Positions 44,701 to 57,609 are shown, counted from the stretch's first letter. The stretch: DNA of 64,000 bases from Chimonanthus salicifolius (GCA_013350335.1 CM023537.1:10596438-10660437), one strand, 5' to 3'. Program-made: numbers and translations. The notes: a model not told the origin generated them from the letters alone.

Positions 44701-45571
44701 ATATAGTTTCTTCTATATTAGTATTTCTACCTGCAAGTGGCTCTTCACATGAGCTAGTGTTAGATCCTTCACATTCATCAGCTCTAAAACAGACTTGGGT
44801 GTTGCTCCTGTGATGATAAATTCAAAGGTAAATCGAAAGAACAATTAGACTGCGTCGACCAAATCATCAAATAATAGGAACAAGCTTTTAGAAAAATAAA
44901 GATCCCGATCGAAATGAGACTATTTTTTTTAAGATCAAGGTATTTTAAGTGTCTCTGACTAATCTTCCTACAAATAAGGGTGGGAATTGATCATCTAAGA
45001 TAACCCCTGGGGGTTAACCAAATGAGACTATTGTTGTTGTATGCATCAATCTCTCTCTCTCTTCCATGTTTTGCTTACTCTCATGGCCTCCAAGGAGCTC
45101 CACTGCATGAACAAAATGTGCATGGAGAGTAGTCGTCCATCTCATTCTAGGGGCTCTTGTACTTCTTTTCATTCCGTTAACCGATCGCGAACTTCGCTTA
45201 AATTCACAGCCATAAATCTGAGGCCGGTAGAGGTGGTGAACGTGTCTATGGATTTGTGAAGATGGTGGGTCAAATGCTTCCATCTCAAACCCTAGGCTCA
45301 GAGTTAGCTGTCTGCCATGGTTACTGCAATCTCTTTCTTGGTGAAGTAGCCCTTGGTCATTGCTCATATCACTCCCGCTGCTACTGGAGTCCGTGAACAA
45401 ATTCTTGTCGCCGAAAATTGCCCTTTCCATTGGTCCATATAAGCTGAGATCGCTATTTTCATCGGTAAGCGATGGCGGGCTGATCTGAAGAGAGAGATCA
45501 GGCAAAACAGACCCGGTTCTCATTCGATTAGAGCTTAACGAGCCGATTGAGGATGACCCAGACCAAATCAT
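41726..45571 (-). CDS. KAN4: KANADI-family GARP transcription factor, KAN4/ATS-like (complete)
   Basis: Six exons: 45571-45079, 44807-44731, 44505-44469, 44283-44118, 42276-42168, 41920-41726. All junctions are GT-AG and in phase; the CDS is 1077 nt, about 358 residues. The GARP DNA-binding domain spans exons 1-3: RAPRMRWTTTLHAHFVHAVE, LLGGHE, RATPKSVLELMNVKDLTLAH, VKSHLQMYRTVKSTDKG. An N-terminal DLSLQISPP and an internal LTLSLGF are LxLxL (EAR-type) repression motifs. QIYGCEFKRSSRS just before GARP resembles KAN4/ATS more than KAN1-3, and the C-terminus has the family LEFTLGR motif. KANADI proteins are nuclear repressors that set abaxial identity; ATS acts in ovule integument development. 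Exon 4 encodes a Pro/Ser run from a GGT/GAT microsatellite (about 44137-44180). I chose the exon 4 acceptor at 44284 over AG at about 44329 because the latter gives an immediate stop. No frameshift was seen. Confidence 0.93.
43390..43705. repeat. Retroelement debris in the long KAN4 intron
   Basis: The 1841-bp intron (42277-44117) holds a poly(T) start followed by an antisense LINE-like 3' end (43392-43480), then an LTR-like stretch with GCTATATATACATGTAATAG near 43650. The match is weak. Two copies of AGGATTAAACGTCT(G/C)AAG lie at about 43935 and 43963. Confidence 0.3.
44137..44180 (-). repeat. Coding GGT/GAT microsatellite in KAN4 exon 4
   Basis: Plus strand GATGGTGGTGGTGGTGGTGG then GATGGT steps, read on the minus strand as a Pro/Ser tract (PSSPSPSPPPPPPS). 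Confidence 0.9.
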
Positions 45572-45760
45572 GCAAAGATAGAGATGAATGGGTTGATCTA
45601 CAAAGAATGGCTTTAGAGAATGGAAGAAAAGGTCGAAAACGATGTAAAGTTGGGGAGAGAGAGGAACGACAGAAGGTATGGATTATGGAATTAGAGAATG
45701 TGAGTTATAGCAAGGGAGGATAGAAGATCGAAGATAGAGTGATTATATCATGAGTGGCTT
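45572..45760 (-). promoter_or_regulatory. Probable 5' UTR and core promoter of the KAN4-like gene
   Basis: Upstream of the ATG on the minus strand the sequence is C/T-rich (runs of CTCTCTC and TTCTTCC), as in many plant 5' UTRs. A TATA-like GATATAATC lies near 45743-45751. A GA/CT microsatellite follows further upstream (45891-45909). The start site itself cannot be placed. Confidence 0.4.
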
Positions 45761-45890
45761 ATGATTTGCATGTGTTTTTAGACTGCAAAAGCCTTAGTTA
45801 TAAGAAAAGTTTCTCCTTCGGCTCTAAAGAGGTCAGGACCATAAATGACTAGTCTAAACCAGTAAACCCTCAATTTAAAAATGACTAAAT

Positions 45891-45909
45891 GAGAGAGAGA
45901 GAGAGAGAG
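45891..45909. repeat. (GA)n microsatellite upstream of KAN4
   Basis: About nine GA repeats, some 320 bp upstream of the KAN4 ATG. Confidence 0.95.
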
Positions 45910-46149
45910 GGGTTCAGATGTAGCATTTGCTGCACTGTTTTCTATAATATTTTAAAGTATCAACTTGTATAGGTGTGAAACACCTTTATAATAACCAAAA
46001 TCAAAATCACTAATCACTGTTAATATAGAGGTTATTAATCATATCAAATGAAAAAGAGCATCAATATTTGCACATGAATAAAACTTTTACGTAAAAAAAA
46101 AAAATTATAATTAAATTAGATACTTAGCTTAAAATAGTAACCTGTGGCT

Positions 46150-46340
46150 ATGTGAAGATTCGTTTGGCAGTCAAAAACCCACTTCAGATATGCGAGATGT
46201 TAGATTCAAGTCACTCTCAACACAAAAGGATCATTCTCCATACAGTTACTTGGTGTACGTGGATAGGAAAATTTATACATGTCCAAGATTAATCACAAAT
46301 GCTCTAGAAGACCTGTACCCTTGATCTTTGAAAAAAAGGA
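46150..46340 (+). mobile_element. tRNA-derived SINE
   Basis: B box TAGATTCAAGTC, then CACTCTCAACACAAAAGGAT, CTTGGTGTACGTGGATAGG and ACATGTCCAAGATTA, the same body as the SINEs at 31880 and 41355, ending at GAAAAAAAGG. Confidence 0.65.
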
Positions 46341-46788
46341 TAAAATATAAACTATTCTCAAACAAATAAAGTCATTCACTTATAATCAATTCAAATCCCA
46401 ACGCATGCCTCATGTCATGCAACATGGTTTCGCGTTCATCATATTAATATGCACCATTGAATTTGAACTTAACTCTTAAAAAAGGCTAAAACTTGAATTG
46501 TTTATATCATATTTTAAAATCATTAGATAAAAGATATTTTTAACACAATTAACAACCATGATATTTTTTATATGAATTGCTTGATTGGAGTTCTTTTTCA
46601 AAGCGACATATACGGTAAGTTATTGCAGGTGTAGAGAGAAAATTAAAATGTAGAAGAAATGGATAAATGAAAATGGTGAAACTAAAAGTATGATTTATAA
46701 TAAGATTAAATGAAGAAGTAAAATTCAAAGATTCATTTTGAAAGAATAAAATTTTGATTTTGACTATGATATATATATATATAACCAT

Positions 46789-46903
46789 TTCGGTGATTTA
46801 TAGGATACTCCTCATGAGATAGATTAAAAAAAAAATGGTGAAATTACGGTGATTTATAGGATACTCCTCATGAGATAGATAAAAAAAATGGTGAAATTAT
46901 AGT
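46789..46903. repeat. Tandem duplication of about 57 bp
   Basis: CGGTGATTTATAGGATACTC followed by CTCATGAGATAGAT and an A run occurs twice in succession with almost no change. Confidence 0.9.
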
Positions 46904-49900
46904 ATTTTAATCGATCTAAAAATATTTCCGGACATGAATGTCGGAGATCGAAGCATATGATATACGACTGCAAAATTATGTAGCAAGTGCTACAGTGAAA
47001 AAGCGCATTTTAAAAAAGCTAAGGTATCAGACCTAAGGAAGAGGTTGCTTGATAATAGCTTTTTCTTTAATCGATAGATGATAGTATGAGAATGACAGAA
47101 TAGACAAGGGAGGTGCACAGATTTATGGTGGTGTCTCAGGGAGAAAACTGGGGAAGAGGTAACACGTATGGTACTCGGCCCGAGGTTTTTCAATATGTTC
47201 TCAATCCTTGAGTTCATCGAAGTGGTGGGGCCCACAATGGGTCGAAAATGTCCCAAAAAAATGTAACTCTAAGTCTCTAAGTTCTGGGAGATCCTAGAAT
47301 CGATCTTTACAACTTGGCACGTGGGAAGTACTGGTTGTTTCCCTCATCATCCATATACAATTAATTGGAATTTTCAGGTATATGGCCCACCTATCATCAT
47401 TATGTGATACAACAATGGTTTGGATCATCGCATTAAAGAACCCCACTATCATAAATTCAAGGATTAAATGTATAATCTAAAGTTTTGAATGATTATTTTG
47501 GAATTGAACAAACTTATTTAAAAAAATAAAGTGGTCAGAAAAGGTTGTATGAGAAAAAAATTATGAGAGGAGAATGTGCATTTATCTTAAACGAAGTTAA
47601 ATGAACTTATATGATTAACATGGATAGCATATTCAATAAATAATAGGTACTCAATTAATTCTCGAAACATATACAAATTTTCTTATCTACACATATTGAG
47701 TAATTCTAAGAGAATGACTCTTTAGAATGAAGTAGAAATCAAATTCAGCACTCTCACTTTCTGAAAAAATATAAATAACTTAAATAGTTGAATTATATAA
47801 CTCGATTCAGATGATTTTGTTTAGGTCATATATTCAATTAACGATCTTTGCAATGGACATTTCACACTAGATGAAAGTGGGTCGATCATTTTATAATAGT
47901 CTTCAATATCCATTTCATGAGTCTAAATCAAGTATTACATGACAAGTAATTCTTTTAAGTTTGATCGCTGGTTCAATTCAAATAAGCACTAGAGTGGAAT
48001 CATCCAAGTAAATGAGTCCTTATCAAAACTTTAAGATAGTGGAGAGACCACACATGGGAAATAAATTCATTTATCAACAAAATATAAATCTTGATAAAAG
48101 AATCATAGAAGTGATTAATAAAGTAAATTTGTAGAGTTTACATTGATTAGTTGTAAACTTTCAATGATTAGCCCTTTGATTGAATTATCAATTGTGCTTA
48201 TAAAGTAAAATCCACATCTCATTCTTATCCAAAGGTTTTCATTAAAAGTTCTCACCAACTTTGTTAACCGATTTACAATAGATCATTTTTCGAGTTTATA
48301 CCAGTATTTTAAATGCTTATGGTACAAGTGAAAGTTGTCCCTCACAATTATTATAGGTTCTACTTTATATTGTTTTTATAATGAAAATGAAGTTTTGCAG
48401 ATGGCAAATGGCACAGACACCAATGTTTTTGTTAAAAATAAAAAAGGGCACTCATGTATCTTTCTACCATTCTTTTTTTACGTTTTCACTTCACCAAGAC
48501 TTGAGCTCTGGCCCAATCCCATGAAACCACCAATTATGGCCACACGGACTACGAGTGTCGGCTTTCTACCACCTTAATAATAACTAGTGAACAAAACAAT
48601 ATTTTCTGCATTTCTTATTATAAAACACCAATATCCCAATCACTTTCCAAGGTATAGTAATTCTTGCAAACTTGGCTATCATTTACATGTGATCTTGACT
48701 CTCTATCTCTCGTACCCAATCAAACGGCGGAAATTTGGTAATGGGCCTTTTTTTATTTCATTTGATGAAAATTTTTCAATTTTATGTGGTCAATAAATCT
48801 TAAACAAATTTTGATGAGTAAATTTAAATTGACTCACTTAAATTATTATTATCATTGAATATTAAAATCAAGTTGATGGAGAACATCCTGAATAAGCCTA
48901 CCATTTTTCTCTAGGTCAGCTGAGTTATCAAGTTAGATTAGATGGTGAGACGTGATAATTGGACTTTGAGATTGAGTTGATTCATACTAAACTCGCCGAT
49001 ACATAACACTAAGTTGAACTAAGTTTAACCGAAACCCGACTTGACTCGTCCAAAGTTCAACTCTATCAATTTATCAAATATTTTAAGTGTGTTTACTCAA
49101 AAATTATACAATCACTCACTCTAATTTCTCTCTTATTAACCCCTCTCATTCTCTACCCAACCTTTGTATTGAATTTCCTTCCACATGTGTCACTTTTCAT
49201 TATCTTCAGAATCTGAAAGGTATGATTGGAATGGAGACTTTAGGAGGTAGTGTGGCGACATGGCTCCTGCAGAGGCAGATGCATGCCCAAAGCAGCCCCA
49301 CAACAAATATACAGTAACAGGACACCCTCCCTAAACTAAACTATCACACCACGGTCACCCTTTTATTTAAATTTTCAACGGCTAATATTTGTCTGCAGTT
49401 TCAACTTTCTACATCTTGTCCGACAATATTCGCCCCCTCGAGTCCCTCGAGCCCACGTGGCGAAGATCCCGCCGTAGATGAAGCCGGGCCTCCACATGCT
49501 TCCATCACGTGGGGTCTCCCTCTTGATGGGATCTCTTTTTCCTTTTGGCTTTTACTGTAACTACTGTGCTTATGCATAAATACTAAAGCTCCGATGGACC
49601 ACCATTTTTAGTCAATTTCTATGTCGGAAAAGGCAGATAGCTTTTACAGAGGACCCCACATTGGGCCACCATTAACATGGCAAAATCAACATAATTGATG
49701 GGTCCCATTGGGCATGGTGGCCCCTAAGTGGAAAGTAAAACCATTCAATAATTCTTCTTAGCCTGTTGCCAATAATAGTTGGGGGTCATCATTGGACGGA
49801 TGGGTCATCATGTTAATATCTAATTTAGGATTTTTACTCTCTGTTTTTTTAGAAAGTCGATTCTAATATAGACATTATTTTTTACAAGGTATGGATTTTT
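46904..49900. other. Intergenic stretch, no gene recognised
   Basis: About 3 kb upstream of KAN4 with no convincing reading frame. A short GC-richer part at 49430-49520 contains two CACGTGG/CACGTGGGG G-box cores (CCCACGTGGCG and TCACGTGGGG), which could be regulatory; no gene start was seen beside them. Confidence 0.4.
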
Positions 49901-49914
49901 CAGATTTTTTATTT

Positions 49915-50095
49915 TTCTCTGCAGAAATCGGTTCACTTTTCAAGTGAATCAGTTCACCTGTTCGGTGTACCGATGGGTAAACCGATTCACTTGGAAATGG
50001 AAAGAATCCAGTTCGGTGCATCGACCGGTACACCGATGAATGAACTAATTCACTGGAAAGTAAACTGATTTTTACAGATGGATAGGAAGCAAAAT
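49915..50095. mobile_element. Inverted-repeat MITE/foldback
   Basis: The left arm AAATCGGTTCACTTTTCAAG ... TTCGGTGTACCG (49925-49974) is the approximate inverse of the right arm (50029-50078, CGGTACACCGATG ... CTGATTTTT). The arms are about 50-75 bp. The ends and target duplication are unclear. Confidence 0.5.
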
Positions 50096-50689
50096 GAAAA
50101 ATTCACTAAAACCTGTGCCTCCTAAAAGATAATATCCATAGGCACCCTTTTTTTATTATATAAGTCTTTCTTTTTAAGTGATTATCATGGCAACTGTTTT
50201 ACAATATACTTTTAGTTAAGAATTTTCAACCTTTTAAATTTCTATGTCGTTGTCTTAAAAATAATATAAAAGTTCTTTGAAACAATCAAATCAGAAACTT
50301 TAGTTGAGAAGAAATTGGATTAATTTTGACTCAACTCATTCTACATTAGTATCTTACATACCCTGCCCCTTAATATAAAAGTCTATTCTTTTGAGCCATC
50401 TTCTCCATCTAACACTAATAAATTATTTATTTAAAAAGTAAAATACAATTTTGAGTATTTTTTCGGTTGAATCTTATATTGTGCATGATTTTAAGAAAGT
50501 TTAGAAATAAGTTCTTATATTTTTCAATTTCAAACTTTTCCCTTAAAATTTGTTCATTTCGAATTATTTTTATCAATTTTTTTTAAATTTTTTATTCTAA
50601 GATAATCATGATTTTGAAGTTTTTCGTGAAAATATTTTAATAAAATTTTATAGAATTGAATGCAAATGTCTTACATTAAATTAGGGTTT

Positions 50690-50810
50690 CAACATATTTA
50701 AATAAGAGTTTTACTCAGTATGCGTAGATAGAGAGATTTGCATATAAATCATAAACTCAGTAAAATGCTTTAACATACCTAGATACTTTGAACTTAAAAA
50801 AAAAAAAAGA
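50690..50810 (+). repeat. SINE tail fragment
   Basis: TTTTACTCAGTATGCGTAGA, then AGATTTGCATA, and a poly(A) run near 50796-50808 match the 3' half of the SINE at 41355. A separate B-box-like GCGGGTTTGAGCC follows at about 50821. Confidence 0.4.
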
Positions 50811-50929
50811 ATGAGAGGTTGCGGGTTTGAGCCTCCATTATCTAACTTTAGTATACTTTAGGAGTAGTGGACTCACTCATGAGAGTTTTACACTAGATAT
50901 ACCGTATGTAAATTAAAAAAATTATTTTT

Positions 50930-52240
50930 ACAAAGAAAGAGATTTATTTTCTTCAAATGAGACACTTTGTGTTTGTGGTCCATGAGACCATGGTAGATAT
51001 TCTAGCTCCCAAAGAATGTAAGCAGGGGTAGAAAAGGAGAAGGGGAGAAAATGAGGAGGGGAAAGTAGAGGTGGAATTGGTATGATGAAAATGGGTGTAA
51101 TCATTTGTTAATCGATTAGTCAGCGTGTGATGCGGTGGTATTTATGGGGAAGTGGGCATTTTCGTCCTTCTCGTGTGGCTTTTGCTTACTGATGAGACTA
51201 GAGAAGTGAGAGAGGTTCAGCAGCTTCTTCTTCTCTTCCTCTCACTCCCTCGGGAATGAAAGTCAAACAACTGGTGTAAATTTTCCCTCTTCAAACCTGC
51301 CATACTCTTTTTGCATTTCATCTTTTCACCATCTTTTCACCAGAGAGTAGAATCATGACAACTTCTTGCAAAGCTAAGTTAATAATGGAAAATGCGAACT
51401 TATTTATAGTAAATAGGTATAAATTTTTATTTAAATTATTAACTGAAAAAGAAAAATAGAAGAGTTATTTAAAAAAAAAAAATTACATGTGAGAAATCAT
51501 GTGATATCCATTATAAAATTCCTACGAATAACCCCACTACCCTATAGCACACCAAGATTAGACTATCGAAATTCAAAATCGCAATCTTCTATTTTCTGAT
51601 AGAAGAGACAACAGATTAAAGTACACTCATATGGGTTATAGAACAGTTATTTACTCATTCCAAAGCTGAAATTCAAAATTTACATTATTTTTTTATAAAT
51701 AAATTCATCATGAATAATTTCTCAAGTTAATATTAAATTTTATAAATGGCATATTAACTCCATCATATGTAAACATGAGTGCATAGGTTTTAAATTAAGC
51801 TTGAGATAGGCTTCTAACAGGCTTTTCTGGGTCTCATATGGCCTATTTAGTATATAAAAGTGCATAACACACATAATTTGTTAGGTTTTCTAAAGTAAAA
51901 CTTCGTCTTTTCTTTAAAAAATATGTGTTTTAAATTTAATTGTTTGAAATCATTACAAGGTTAATAATTTAGATTAAAAGAAAACGTGAAGATTTTAGAA
52001 ATTTATCAAATTTCAACTTAAAATTTAAATTGTAGCTTATTATCTTAATAATAATCACTATTTTTTTTAAAATAATAAATATATCTGGTGATTTCAACTA
52101 TTAAGATCAAGTAGTTAAAAAATAATTTTTAAATGAAAATTTTATTCATTTATATTTCATCATGTTTAACATTTTTAATGAATTTCATAAAATATTTAAA
52201 AAGAAAAAAGAAAAATACACAAGTGTAATACACACGTGAA
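50930..52240. other. Intergenic stretch, no gene recognised
   Basis: AT-rich. A C/T-rich segment at 51215-51255 looks like a plant 5' UTR, but no reading frame of note follows it. Confidence 0.4.
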
Positions 52241-52261
52241 GTGCGAATTCATTTGAAGAAA

Positions 52262-52600
52262 GTGTTGTATAGTGAGATTTTCAAACGAGGTCATTTTTCG
52301 ATCGATTTCTGCAAACAATGTATCAAAATTCATTTACTCTAAATTTTATGAACTTCGGGACTTATTTTAAGTGAAAAGTATATATTTTTGGACTTAAAAA
52401 ATCGTATCCAAAGAATTAAGAGAGAAGTTCCTTAATTCTTTGGATACGATTTTTGAAGTCCAAAATTATACCCTTTTCACTTAAAATCAGTTCTGGAGTT
52501 CATAAAATTTAGCGTAGATAAATTTTGATACCTTGTTTGTAGAAATCGGTCGAAAAACGGATTCGTTTGAAAATCACACTTCATAAAAATTCATCCGAAC
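52262..52600. mobile_element. Foldback element, core copy
   Basis: Two arms of about 150-160 bp are inverted around 52425 (CCAAAGAATTAAG ... CTTAATTCTTTGG). The arms contain GATTTTCAAACGA, ATTTTATGAACTTC, TTTTAAGTGAAAAG and AAATCGTATCCAAAG. The same core lies at 60080-60380. Confidence 0.8.
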
Positions 52601-52756
52601 AGCGCTTCTAAGTGGAAGGGCAAAAGGATAATTTTCTTCAACTTTTGAAAAATGGGTATGTAGGGAAAGATTTCCAAGGTGTCTATATGGCTCTTCAAAA
52701 AATATTTAAAACATCCTATAACTCTTTCAGTAAAGAAGAGATAGATATCAAAATAG

Positions 52757-52863
52757 CATATCAGACAACTATTTTAGGACAGTCCCAAAATACATATCAG
52801 ACAACTATTTTAGGACAGTCTCAAAATATATATCAGACAACTAAATTGGGACAAAGGAAGTAT
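52757..52863. repeat. Tandem 36-bp repeat, about 2.9 copies, Stowaway-like
   Basis: CATATCAGACAACTATTTTA plus GGACAGTC(C/T)CAAAATA starts at 52757, 52793 and 52829. The last copy ends AATTGGGACAAAGGAAGTA, like the TIR of Stowaway MITEs (TTTTGGGACGGAGGGAGTA). Confidence 0.85.
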
Positions 52864-52869
52864 TAATTT

Positions 52870-55790
52870 TTATTTTTCTATTCCATCTCCCTCCAATTAT
52901 GAGCATCTGCAATTATAAGCCCTCTGCTTCATTATTTTTCTACCGGTTAAAATTTCTTTTCACCTATTTTTTTTTTTTCATAATTTTTTACCTGGCACCA
53001 AAGAGAGTTCCACAGGAATTTCATGATTTTCATCTACCCAATGACAACAACCCTACATTTAATTATTTGGAATATACAATGATAACTTGGGGTCCAAGGA
53101 CCCAACAATTGTGATCTCTGTACATCTTTGTCTGTGTACCGAAACCAAGGTCATGATATCTAATAAGTAATCTTTTTTACTGTATCAAATATATAGGCTG
53201 TCTATTTTTTAACATAAATACATAATTCGTCAGGTCTCAAAACTGTTATAATTTTTATTTATTTTTTTATTTTTTTATTCACTTTCACTTACAATATCAT
53301 TTTTCCTCTTTTACTATCATAGTATTGTAGTTATTATGACTTATGAGAGTGAATTATGATATTATGGGCTTTTTTAAGACCAAAGTATGTAGGCGTCCTA
53401 TCTAACTTAGCATAATGCATCATTTGACTAATCTTTGGAATATGTGTAAATCTCTTTATTCGCATACACCGAGTACAAACAATGGAGAGTGTCTCTTTTT
53501 GTATTTGAGAGGACTTAATCTTAATACTTTTTACAAATATGAGTGGAAATTGACTATATACTAACATTACGACTCAAATCAATTCAAACTCAAAACTCGA
53601 AGTTATTTACGGAAAAAACTCCACTCTACTGCTAGAATTACTTATGAGGAACATACCTTCCCTTTGGTAAAATGAAGTTTTCAAATTTTTATCTGATTGG
53701 TGCTTGCTAGGGATCTAATTTTTATCCAATATATTAGGTCATCTAATTGTGTGATTTTCTACAGTGCTTATTGCTTTTGGTCGGCCTTTTTTATGCCTAT
53801 CTTTTAACTATTTGGAGTGTTTCCCACTCTTTGAATGACATTCACTTATCCCTTGTTATTCTTTCTATCTTAAGAACCAAACTGCTTTATGCACCAATTT
53901 AATTTCAACTAAGTCAAACGACATCATTCAATTTTATTTTTAAAGCATTGCTTTGTCAATTCGTAAAGGATTTAAACACTATATTTTCTTTTTTTTTGGG
54001 ATTTACGTTTAAAAAATTTAGATACAGTCTTACTAAAACTCGTACAAATGAAGTCAGTACCCTTAAAACACACAAAAATTAAATCATGTGGGATCGAAAA
54101 GATATATTGTCCTTTTATTATTATGTTATAAAATATAACAAAGTCTATCCTTAATTTGTAGAACAATTAAGGTAGTAAACTACTGTGAGAAGACCAGTTA
54201 CACAATGATTACATTTTCACTGCCATCCTATTATTCTAGATTTACTATTTTAATCTTTGAAAATTTGCTTCCAAACAATTGTATATCATTGCCTATCTCA
54301 CAAGAATGAGATGATTTTTATTTTTTTATAACATTAATATCTTCACTCCATATTGGAAGTCAGACTAATTCTACAAATAAACAAAATCATATAAAAAAAA
54401 TTCTATCATAAATGCTCATGGGGAAATGGACACAAAACCTTTGCGAAATAAGAATCAAACTCAAGACTCGTGCTTTTTTAAGCGGGTTCCTCAATATCAC
54501 TTCAACTCCTGTAAGTTGTTAATCAATATTGTGTGTTTTCTCTAAATATTAAGAGGGTTTACATAATCATTGTACAAATATAATAATTTTGTAAATTTGA
54601 AACACGTGAGCTTTTGTGATAAAAGAAATAAAAAAAGAGAGTATTGTATATTTTTTATTATCTTTCATACGATACAAATACAGATCTAATAGTCTAGTTT
54701 TAAAATTTTAAACTAGAAAATTAGAATTATCTGATTAAATTCAATTTGATTAACTTTTAGGTCAATATCATTTCTAATAAAATATAAAAAAATATATATT
54801 AAAAAGACTAAAAGATTCGATAGACCTCATCCCTATCATTACACACAAAAAAGTCATTCAAACTTTCCCCTCATAAGTTGGGCCACACGTACAAAAAGGC
54901 TTGCTTTGAATGAAACATATCAACCAACGAATGACGCCAGCGGGACATATAATGTTTGACTTATTGCAAATGATAGTGTCTACTCTTTCAGATCATTAGA
55001 TGCAAAAATGTTAAAATATTATTTTATTTTCTAATTTAATCTTAATCTAAATTCATATTCATTTAATGTATTTATGTTGAATCGAGAATTTAAAATAATA
55101 ATATTTATCTAATCATTTTATTTTAACCTAAAAATCAAGAGTTAAAATAGAAACTAATGAGAAATATACAATCAGCTAACTTCCAAATGCTTAAGCATTT
55201 ATACTTGAGCATGTAGAAAACTTGCCTAATATTAGATTAATAAGTATTTTATATAAAATTTATTGAGATTATTTTATTTAATCAAAATAATTATTTGAAA
55301 AATACAATTTCCTATGTAATATAAGACTGTGTAGGCCTTGTAATTTTGAATAATAAAAACTGTAAGTTAAAGGTGAAAAAGTTAACTCACCCTAAAAATA
55401 GAATCTCACTTTATTTGGATTATGAGTGGGGAAATTCCATACCTTAAAGTCAATTGATCGCACTACATCTCTTATCCTCCAAATCTCCCCTTCATTCATG
55501 AATCATGATTTTATTTAATACATTTTTATTAAATAAATACTTTAATATTTATTATTAATTAAAGTAACTCAAATAAGATATTTAATTAATTAAACATTCT
55601 CAATTACTTCATTATGCTATTTTTATACATTAATTAGTCTAATTTCATTACATCAATTGCAGCATTGCAGTAACTATTTTCATCTTTAATTGTCTTCACT
55701 AGAATTTAAATATGAGAACTGCAATCCCCTCGAATATCAATTGTTAAGGAGCTGATCAATACACCAAAAAATTTAAAGTTAATGAAACAC
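52870..55790. other. AT-rich intergenic stretch
   Basis: No gene recognised. A tRNA-like SINE fragment on the minus strand lies at about 54425-54505 (B box GAGTTTGATTC). Confidence 0.4.
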
Positions 55791-55793
55791 ATG

Positions 55794-55883
55794 AAATAAG
55801 GGTTTAATCTCTCTTATTTTTTTTTAATTAAAATAATCGATATCAACGATATATATCGAATATCGGCCGATATTTATTTCCCT
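55794..55883. mobile_element. Degenerate hAT MITE of the ATCGGCCGAT family
   Basis: Ends read TAAGGGTTTAATCTC and TTTATTTCCCT. The interior has ATATATCGAATATCGGCCGA. Flanks ACATGAAA and ACATAAAA differ at one of 8 positions, fitting an aged 8-bp duplication. Confidence 0.55.
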
Positions 55884-55889
55884 ACATAA

Positions 55890-57600
55890 AATCATGCCCT
55901 TGATTTTAACTCATCAATGAATGTCAACATCTCTCTTATCTTGATCAATGAATGAAATACCCAAAAAATTTAAACCTTTAAAAAGAATATTTACAAAAAT
56001 GTAGTCAAACATATTCTTGTCAAGAACTCCAAGTGGCAAAGATAGAAATCTTTTCTTAATTAATTGTTATTTAAAGATTTGGGTAATAAGTGATATTCTT
56101 TGCCCTAGATCCATACCACCTTGGGACATGAACACATTTATTTTTTATCCCTCTTAGGGTCTCGAGAGCCCTCAAATATTCCCGTGACACTGTCTCATTC
56201 TCATGTCCCAAGCTGTCACATGGACCATCCACACTTTGGGTCCTAAACCTAAGTTAGACCCATTTATTAAAATAAAATTAAAAATTTTCCTTATTTTGAC
56301 TCTTTCCTAAACCAAGTTTTGAAAAAGCTTTCACATACTGTCATCCACATCAAATACAAAATCAGGCCTCAAAAAATGTCAACATCTATGCAGAAATCAC
56401 ATTCCCTTTCTCATGGAAGACATTTTAATTTTTCATGTGACGTATGTATGGGGAGTTTCAACTTTGGACTTGGGTATTTTAATTCTACTGTGATTGTATT
56501 TTTGTGGGTACCTCTTATAATTGTTTATTTGTTTAGATTGGGATGTTGGGAGGGAATAAGATGAGAATAGGCACAAGAAGAAACATGAAAGGGAATTTGT
56601 TCGAATATATTCTCTTCAGTCGTTTCTTTGTTTGATGTTATTTGAATGTTTTCTTCTTTTGAAAAAGTTGGTTCCCTTTTTTATTGATTTTGGTACTTAG
56701 GGTAACTCATACAGTGTAAAAGAGTTGGTTCAGAATCTGTTTTACTAAAGTAGGAGTTATGAGTTCAATTTTCACTCCACTTTAAAAAGTCACTTTTTAT
56801 AGAGTTATGCGATACAAGTCCCCACAGATTAATGATCCTCCATAGATATGATAAAAGCCAAACCTTTAGAACCTGAGACAGAAAATATAAAAAATAGACG
56901 TACAAATCAGAGAGAGGATCAAATGCAAGGAAATTCCATTGGCATAAATGCGATTTGGCATGTGCTTGTGAGGACCTACTCTGGGGTATGGGCATCGAGT
57001 TAGACCCACCCAATATCACATAAGATAGAAGGTTTGATATTTTGAATTATATCAACTCTAAAACTTTTGGCATTTTGATATGATTCTTAACGATAAAAAA
57101 ACATAAAATTAAATTTAAGAAATTAAGAAAAAAAGATTTATAAATAATTGTGAGGGAGAAAGTGTGTTTCACAAATATGATGCAAATGATTGCAATCACT
57201 AAACAAATGTCACTATCAAGTATCCATCAGTTGAAGGGTTACGATCATCCAAACATGTAGCCTTTAGGACTATGGCCTTCTATGGGCCTAGCTCTTGCTC
57301 AGTTTCAACGACTCCAGGTCTGCCCAATATTCCAATTAGTGGTCATGGCCCCCACTTCATGAAATGAAGATATTCCAATTTGAAAGGGAATAAAATGGAA
57401 AATTATTATTAGTTAATTGAGTTAGAGGAAGAGACATTCTTTGAATATATCTATCCGGTTAATAGAAGTGGGCCATGAACTAATAATAAAAGTATATTGA
57501 AATATATTCATTAGTGTAGGAACACAAAGTGGTTCAAAACTTAAAATATAAATTAGATTATTAAGTTAAGGTGACTGGAAGAAAATATGTATTAGAGATA
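55890..57600. other. Intergenic stretch, no gene recognised
   Basis: Nothing specific seen; the open frames there are short and show no family resemblance. Confidence 0.4.
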
Positions 57601-57609
57601 TTAAAAAGG

